DNA of 24,265 nt, taken from Ectocarpus siliculosus. Lineage: Eukaryota > Sar > Phaeophyceae > Ectocarpales > Ectocarpaceae. Positions 22,001 through 24,265 of the stretch are shown here, in pieces. Location: the NCBI GenBank assembly GCA_000310025.1, contig FN649740.1, positions 2,557,089 to 2,581,353 of the forward strand. Reading direction: 5' to 3'. Position 1 is the stretch's first letter; each line of letters opens with the position of its first letter. The notes beneath the pieces were generated by a model, which saw nothing but the letters and a program-made list of their open reading frames with translations, was not told the DNA's origin and made no database searches. The position numbers and the translations under genes were made by a program.

Positions 22001-23478
22001 GATCGTGTGTCCTCCAGTTGTGTCCGCAACAACAAAAAAATCGAACATCCATCCTGCGCGGCGCTTGAGCACCCCCCCCCCCCTCGTTAGCGGGGTACGG
22101 GGGAAAAACGCGAAACAGAAACGCAAAAAGAGCGAGCAAAACACAACAACACAAACAAAATACAACTACAGCTGTTTGTTCGACATAAAAAACAAAACGT
22201 GTTTCTAGTAACACGGACCTGAGCCTCCTCTGCCGCGGCCTTGGCCTCCTGTCGGCTGGCGAGGGCATCCTTCAGCCGTTTCATGATCCAGGGAGCCTTC
22301 TCCGGGCCGGTCTCGTTGAGGATCTTCTGCACCGTGGAGATCTGACCCGCACGGAAGAAGACGCGGGTCCTGCCCAGCCGGAATGCTTCCGAGGGCACCT
22401 GGGATGGAATCGGATATTTACCACCACCACGGCGCATGGTGTAGGCGGGTCTCACGGTTAAAACTTGACACGGTACACGGTTTCGGGGTGGCGTGTTTGG
22501 CGGCGTGTTTTTTCATCACGGGATGCGATTCACGGTGTGCGCGTTTCAGGATATAGACACGGTACGGTTTGCGGGTGGCGTGTTTGGCGGTGTGTTTTTG
22601 TCACGGAATGCGGTCGCCACCATGGAGACGGTACGGTACGATACGGATGGGGTAGGGCGAGCACGGAGTGATTGCAGGGTTGGTGTGTGTGAGGAGGTGT
22701 GACATATTCTGAGCTACAAACTCTTACAACCAAGGTGCTAAGGTGTAAGGTCGCACATGTCGGGGTTGCTAAGCGAGCAGCAGAGCCCCCGGGATGCTTG
22801 CAAGAGGTGGTGCACCGTTGGCACTTCTAAGCGGTGCCAAGGACACAACAGCAACACTTGCACGCACACCAATACAAGAAAGAGATGCCGACCTACTCCT
22901 ACACGAGCTTTTGGAGATCACATCAACCTAAATCAGAAGAAGGGTGGAATTCGAGTCTACACTTATCAAAGCAGTAGGAACACTTGGTATTTTTGGTTAA
23001 GGTCTAAGTACCTCGAAGGCCCAGAGGATGGACGCGATGAGCGCGGTCTCAGGCTCCCCCTTGAACAGCTTGTCCGCCTCAGCGGCCTTGTCGCCAAGAA
23101 CCTGTGCAAACACGCATGGGAGAGAACAAAAAAAAAAAAAAGAAGGAGTTCCAAGAAAAGGCGGAGGCGGTGTTTGGTCGTTTGAAGACGCGGGGGGGGG
23201 ATGGCAGCAACGGCGGAGGGATTCATTCCTATCTAGTTTGAAAGCATGTCGTCCACAACGCGACAGAAGCAAGGGGAAATCGTGAGTGAATAGACAAGAC
23301 CATGAATAAACCGTTGCCCGCCACAGGCTGAGGCGGAGCAGAGTGGGAAGAAAGACACGAGCGTAGTGGCGTCCTTACCTCCTTGAGCTCGGCGTACGTG
23401 ACGCGGGTGGGCATGCCGACCTTGAGCACTTCGCACGTCTGCAGGATGCCCAGGCACTGCAGCTGCTCCACGACGTAC
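11972..23478 (-). CDS. Myosin heavy chain, C-terminal part (motor end, helical tail, PH, tandem SH3b); 5' end beyond window
   Basis: Seventeen exons in transcript order: 23478-23379, 23101-23012, 22398-22219, 21492-21256, 20769-20648, 19881-19725, 18943-18750, 18208-18013, 17701-17535, 17268-17124, 16352-16233, 15542-15468, 14874-14747, 13967-13838, 13213-13083, 12568-12490 and 12148-11972. All are GT-AG and every phase matches, giving 808 residues and a TGA stop at 11974-11972. The motor end is clear: VVEQLQCLGILQTCEVLKVG is the relay/SH1-helix region and FRLGRTRVFFRAGQI the converter. A helical Ala/Glu/Lys-rich tail, a PH domain and two SH3b-like modules follow. Myosins move on actin using ATP; the PH domain suggests membrane targeting. 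The exon with the actin-binding HFIRCIKPN-type segment, the P-loop and switches is not in the window. The class cannot be assigned. The stop could instead be a weak donor (GG|GTGATT), in which case the protein is longer. Confidence 0.88.
12995..13041 (+). repeat. AAC microsatellite in myosin intron
   Basis: About 15 AAC units with one GAC interruption, about 40 bp downstream (transcript sense) of the exon ending at 13083. Confidence 0.9.
13763..13818 (+). repeat. Repeat D copy 1, ending in a C-run
   Basis: Resembles 24190-24252: both have GCGTGGTC, then a GGCAT segment, then ACATGAGTACCCC and a run of C. It sits about 20 bp beyond the donor of the first SH3b exon (end 13838). Confidence 0.55.
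14383..14461 (+). repeat. AAC/CAG compound microsatellite in myosin intron
   Basis: AAC units pass into CAG and CAA variants. A short (AC)n run follows at about 14490-14508. All of it lies in the intron between the PH and first SH3b exons. Confidence 0.85.
14723..14739 (+). repeat. C17 run just past a myosin splice donor
   Basis: Seventeen consecutive C on the plus strand. On the myosin transcript this is a G17 run starting a few bases after the donor of the last PH exon (donor at 14746-14745). Confidence 0.95.
14747..16352 (-). other. PH domain of the myosin tail (three exons)
   Basis: Residues 530-636, on exons 16352-16233, 15542-15468 and 14874-14747, joined in phase 0. The first strands read GYLMSQSKMMKRWTPRYFVL, the usual K...RW..RYFVL pattern with basic residues that in many PH domains bind phosphoinositides. 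The middle has FGVRTGT. The C-terminal helix has KKEMKAWMGAI, with the near-invariant PH tryptophan (residue 610). Membrane phosphoinositide binding is inferred from the basic beta1-beta2 loop. Confidence 0.88.
16078..16232 (+). repeat. Pentameric TACCR satellite abutting a PH-exon donor
   Basis: Degenerate tandem units of TACCG and TACCA on the plus strand (GGTAC-type units on the transcript). The array reaches the donor of the first PH exon (exon end 16233), so the site reads AAG|GTACGGTACGG and GTACG recurs several times downstream. Confidence 0.85.
16410..16572 (+). repeat. ATC microsatellite with a duplicated unit
   Basis: CATCAT and ATTACC runs, with the segment TTCTCCGACA...GAAAGTCTGGCT occurring twice about 70 bp apart (about 16478 and 16542). 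It lies in the intron upstream of the PH exons. Confidence 0.8.
16671..16750 (+). repeat. Dispersed repeat module A, diverged copy
   Basis: Shares GTCAGTTGGACCAG with the copy at 5113 and a following pattern resembling ...GACCGGAACGGTTTTTAA, and passes into an AAC/ATC tract. It is the most diverged of the three copies. Confidence 0.55.
17304..17350 (+). repeat. tRNA-like repeat module B, copy 1
   Basis: TTTTCATTGGTCAGCCGGTA then AGCGCAGTCGATGCCAACA, followed by a CA-rich tail. It lies in the intron just upstream of the exon at 17268-17124 (minus strand). Confidence 0.65.
17409..17554 (-). repeat. About 43-bp minisatellite built from an exon end and its splice donor
   Basis: Four copies (about 17531-17554, 17495-17519, 17452-17476 and 17409-17433). 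On the minus strand each contains AAGTCGCCC(A/G)TCCCCAGGT or a decayed form. The first copy is the real end of the exon 17701-17535 (KSPVP) with its donor. The fourth keeps CCCCAG|GTAAAA. The second reads CACGTAAA and the third has lost GT (TAGGAA). Confidence 0.8.
17861..17893 (+). repeat. 10-bp tandem repeat GATGAAAGGA
   Basis: Three near-identical 10-bp units in the intron between exons 18208-18013 and 17701-17535. Confidence 0.85.
18357..18415 (+). repeat. tRNA-like repeat module B, copy 2 (diverged)
   Basis: TTTCATTTGGTCAGCCAACT then AGCGCGGTCGATACC, with an A/C-rich tail. It lies in the same intron as copy 3 and in the same orientation. Confidence 0.55.
18495..18743 (+). repeat. SINE-like element: tRNA-like head (B), body (A), (AAC)n tail
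   Basis: The head (about 18495-18545) has TCAGCCGGTTAGCGCGGTCG followed by ATGCTAACAA. This resembles the D-arm and anticodon-arm region of eukaryotic tRNAs such as tRNA-Ile. An A/C-rich middle follows, then body A (18624-18720) shared with 5089-5187, then an AAC tail to 18743. No B-box (GGTTCGA) is seen, so it is at best a truncated or mutated copy. The tail abuts the donor of the exon ending at 18750. Confidence 0.5.
19507..19610 (+). repeat. Dispersed repeat module C, second copy
   Basis: Matches 4960-5060 along its length, including AGGTAG, ATGAATTCCTCGCTAA and TCGTTGTGTCGTATT, then A-runs broken by C. Here it is not followed by module A but by a CAG/CAC/AAC compound microsatellite (19620-19720). 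Confidence 0.65.
19620..19720 (+). repeat. CAG/CAC/AAC compound microsatellite
   Basis: About 100 bp of mixed CAG, CAC, AAC and ACC triplets ending a few bases from the donor of the exon 19881-19725. It lies within the intron on the transcript strand. Confidence 0.85.
21004..21060 (+). repeat. tRNA-like repeat module B, copy 4
   Basis: CTTTTCACTGGTCCGACCGT then TTAGCACGGTCGATGCAAAC, followed by A-runs and (CA)n. It lies in the intron between exons 21492-21256 and 20769-20648. Confidence 0.6.
21171..21215 (+). repeat. tRNA-like repeat module B, copy 5
   Basis: TTTTCCATTCGTCAGTCGGC then GTAGCGCCGTCGATGCTAAC, then AACAAAAG and a (CA)n tail. It lies in the same intron and orientation as copy 4. 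Confidence 0.6.
22219..23478 (-). other. Myosin motor end and converter (exons 1-3 of the visible part)
   Basis: Residues 1-123 of the visible protein. Residues 1-33 correspond to the relay/SH1 helix region; the first cysteine of the reactive pair is kept (QLQC), while the ICRKG-like position reads VLKVG. Residues 34-63 include LFKGEPETALIASILWAFE. Residues 64-87 are the converter with LGRTRVFFRAGQI. After it comes PWIMKRLKDALASRQEAKAA, with no IQxxxRG-type motif, so light-chain binding in the usual form is not evident. Confidence 0.85.
22466..22612 (+). repeat. Local direct repeat in myosin intron
   Basis: Two copies about 80-90 bp apart share GGGTGGCGTGTTTGGCGG then TGTTTTT...TCACGG(G/A)ATGCG. 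It lies in the intron after the motor exon ending at 23012. Confidence 0.8.
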
Positions 23479-24265
23479 CTATCGGGGGGGGGAGGGGGAT
23501 TGGAAGGAAGACTCTTTTGTGATTTGGCCCCACATACAGAGGGAGAACGATTAACTTGGGGAAACAGAGGTGAAAAATAAAAAAAAGCCCGCAAGGCTTC
23601 GCTCGGAACGAGGACCCGCCGCCGCCTCAAGAACAGAACAACCGTTTTTGGATCAAGACCCGAGCACGAAAAAAAAAACGAAATAAATAACTTTGATACA
23701 GAGGCGAGGTTTCATAGCTATCCGAGACACGGCAACCATGTGCCTGCTTTCGTGTCGTCGTCCCCGTCTACCCTGGCCGACAGTCTGCCCGCCGGGGACA
23801 CGCAGGAGGAAGGTCAACACTCGAGTCTCGTGTGTGTTTCTACTGCACACATAAACGATGAACGGCTTGCGTGACGAGCGAAGCGAGCCGGCGTGACAAA
23901 GAGGTGAAAGCGCGTACACCAACCAACGCCGTCCCGCACATATCTCCGTCTACACGATCTCAACGCGACGCGCATTGACAGGCAAAACACACATCGCGCT
24001 GCTCTAATGGTCGCGGTGCGTGCGTGTGTGTGTGTGTCCCGCAGAACTCCCTCCGTCCATTCGAAAGTCCGGCAAGCGAGGGTCACAAAAAGACCGCCAT
24101 CAACTCGTCTGGCATCACCATGACCCCAATCCCCGAGCTTTGGCCATCGGTCATCGGTCCTGCGGGAACAATGCTCCGTCCTCTCGAGCACGCGTGGTCC
24201 ACGGTCCATAACCGCTAAGGCATACAAAACATGAGTACCCCCCCCCCCCCCCGGATGTAAAAAAG
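23479..24265 (-). other. Incomplete myosin intron at right edge
   Basis: Upstream of the first visible motor exon the minus strand has an acceptor (CCCCGATAG at 23487-23479), preceded by a C-rich tract. No preceding motor exon is found before the window ends. The expected HFIRCIKPN-type coding segment is absent on both strands here. A (GT)n run lies at about 24019-24036 and repeat D copy 2 at 24190-24252. Confidence 0.6.
24190..24252 (+). repeat. Repeat D copy 2, ending in a C-run
   Basis: Has GCGTGGTCCACGGTCC, a GGCATAC segment, then ACATGAGTACCCC and about 14-15 C. The order and partial identity match 13763-13818. Confidence 0.55.

Noticed and set aside
22465-22702. Plus-strand open frames with repeated VWRxVF-type words
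   Set aside because: They come from the local direct repeat in a myosin intron; there is no start context or domain.

Overview
This is a eukaryotic nuclear window. The genes are cut by many short-to-medium GT-AG introns, exons are GC-rich, and introns are full of microsatellites and long C/G runs. The gene style (Gln-, Gly- and Ala-rich stretches, ankyrin, VWD-like and myosin-PH-SH3b proteins) suggests a stramenopile, most likely a brown alga such as Ectocarpus. That assignment is inference from style, not from a marker gene.

Layout, left to right. (1) Positions 1-471, minus strand: an open, Gln-rich exon running off the left edge. (2) 472-1388: a divergent intergenic region with a CRE-like palindrome, a long pyrimidine tract and an inverted repeat of two TTTGCGCAAA palindromes. 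(3) 1389-4103, plus strand: a putative secreted protein, modelled as signal peptide, Cys-rich segment and VWD-like domain in three exons. The last exon is firm and the first two are inferred. (4) 4104-5648: intergenic, holding a dispersed repeat. (5) 5649-9251, plus strand: a complete seven-exon ankyrin-repeat gene of 289 residues; every splice phase agrees. (6) 9252-11971: a convergent intergenic region with a 100-N assembly gap. (7) 11972-23478, minus strand: the 3' part of a large myosin gene. Seventeen exons in perfect phase encode the last 808 residues: the end of the motor with converter, an Ala/Glu/Lys-rich helical tail, a PH domain and two SH3b-like modules. The rest of the motor lies beyond the right edge.

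The genes show no operon-like or pathway link. The most interesting material is the myosin itself (no recognisable IQ motif; PH plus tandem SH3b tail) and its introns. These carry a dispersed repeat family with a tRNA-like head, a shared body and an (AAC)n tail resembling a SINE, and a 43-bp minisatellite that has multiplied one of the gene's own 5' splice sites.
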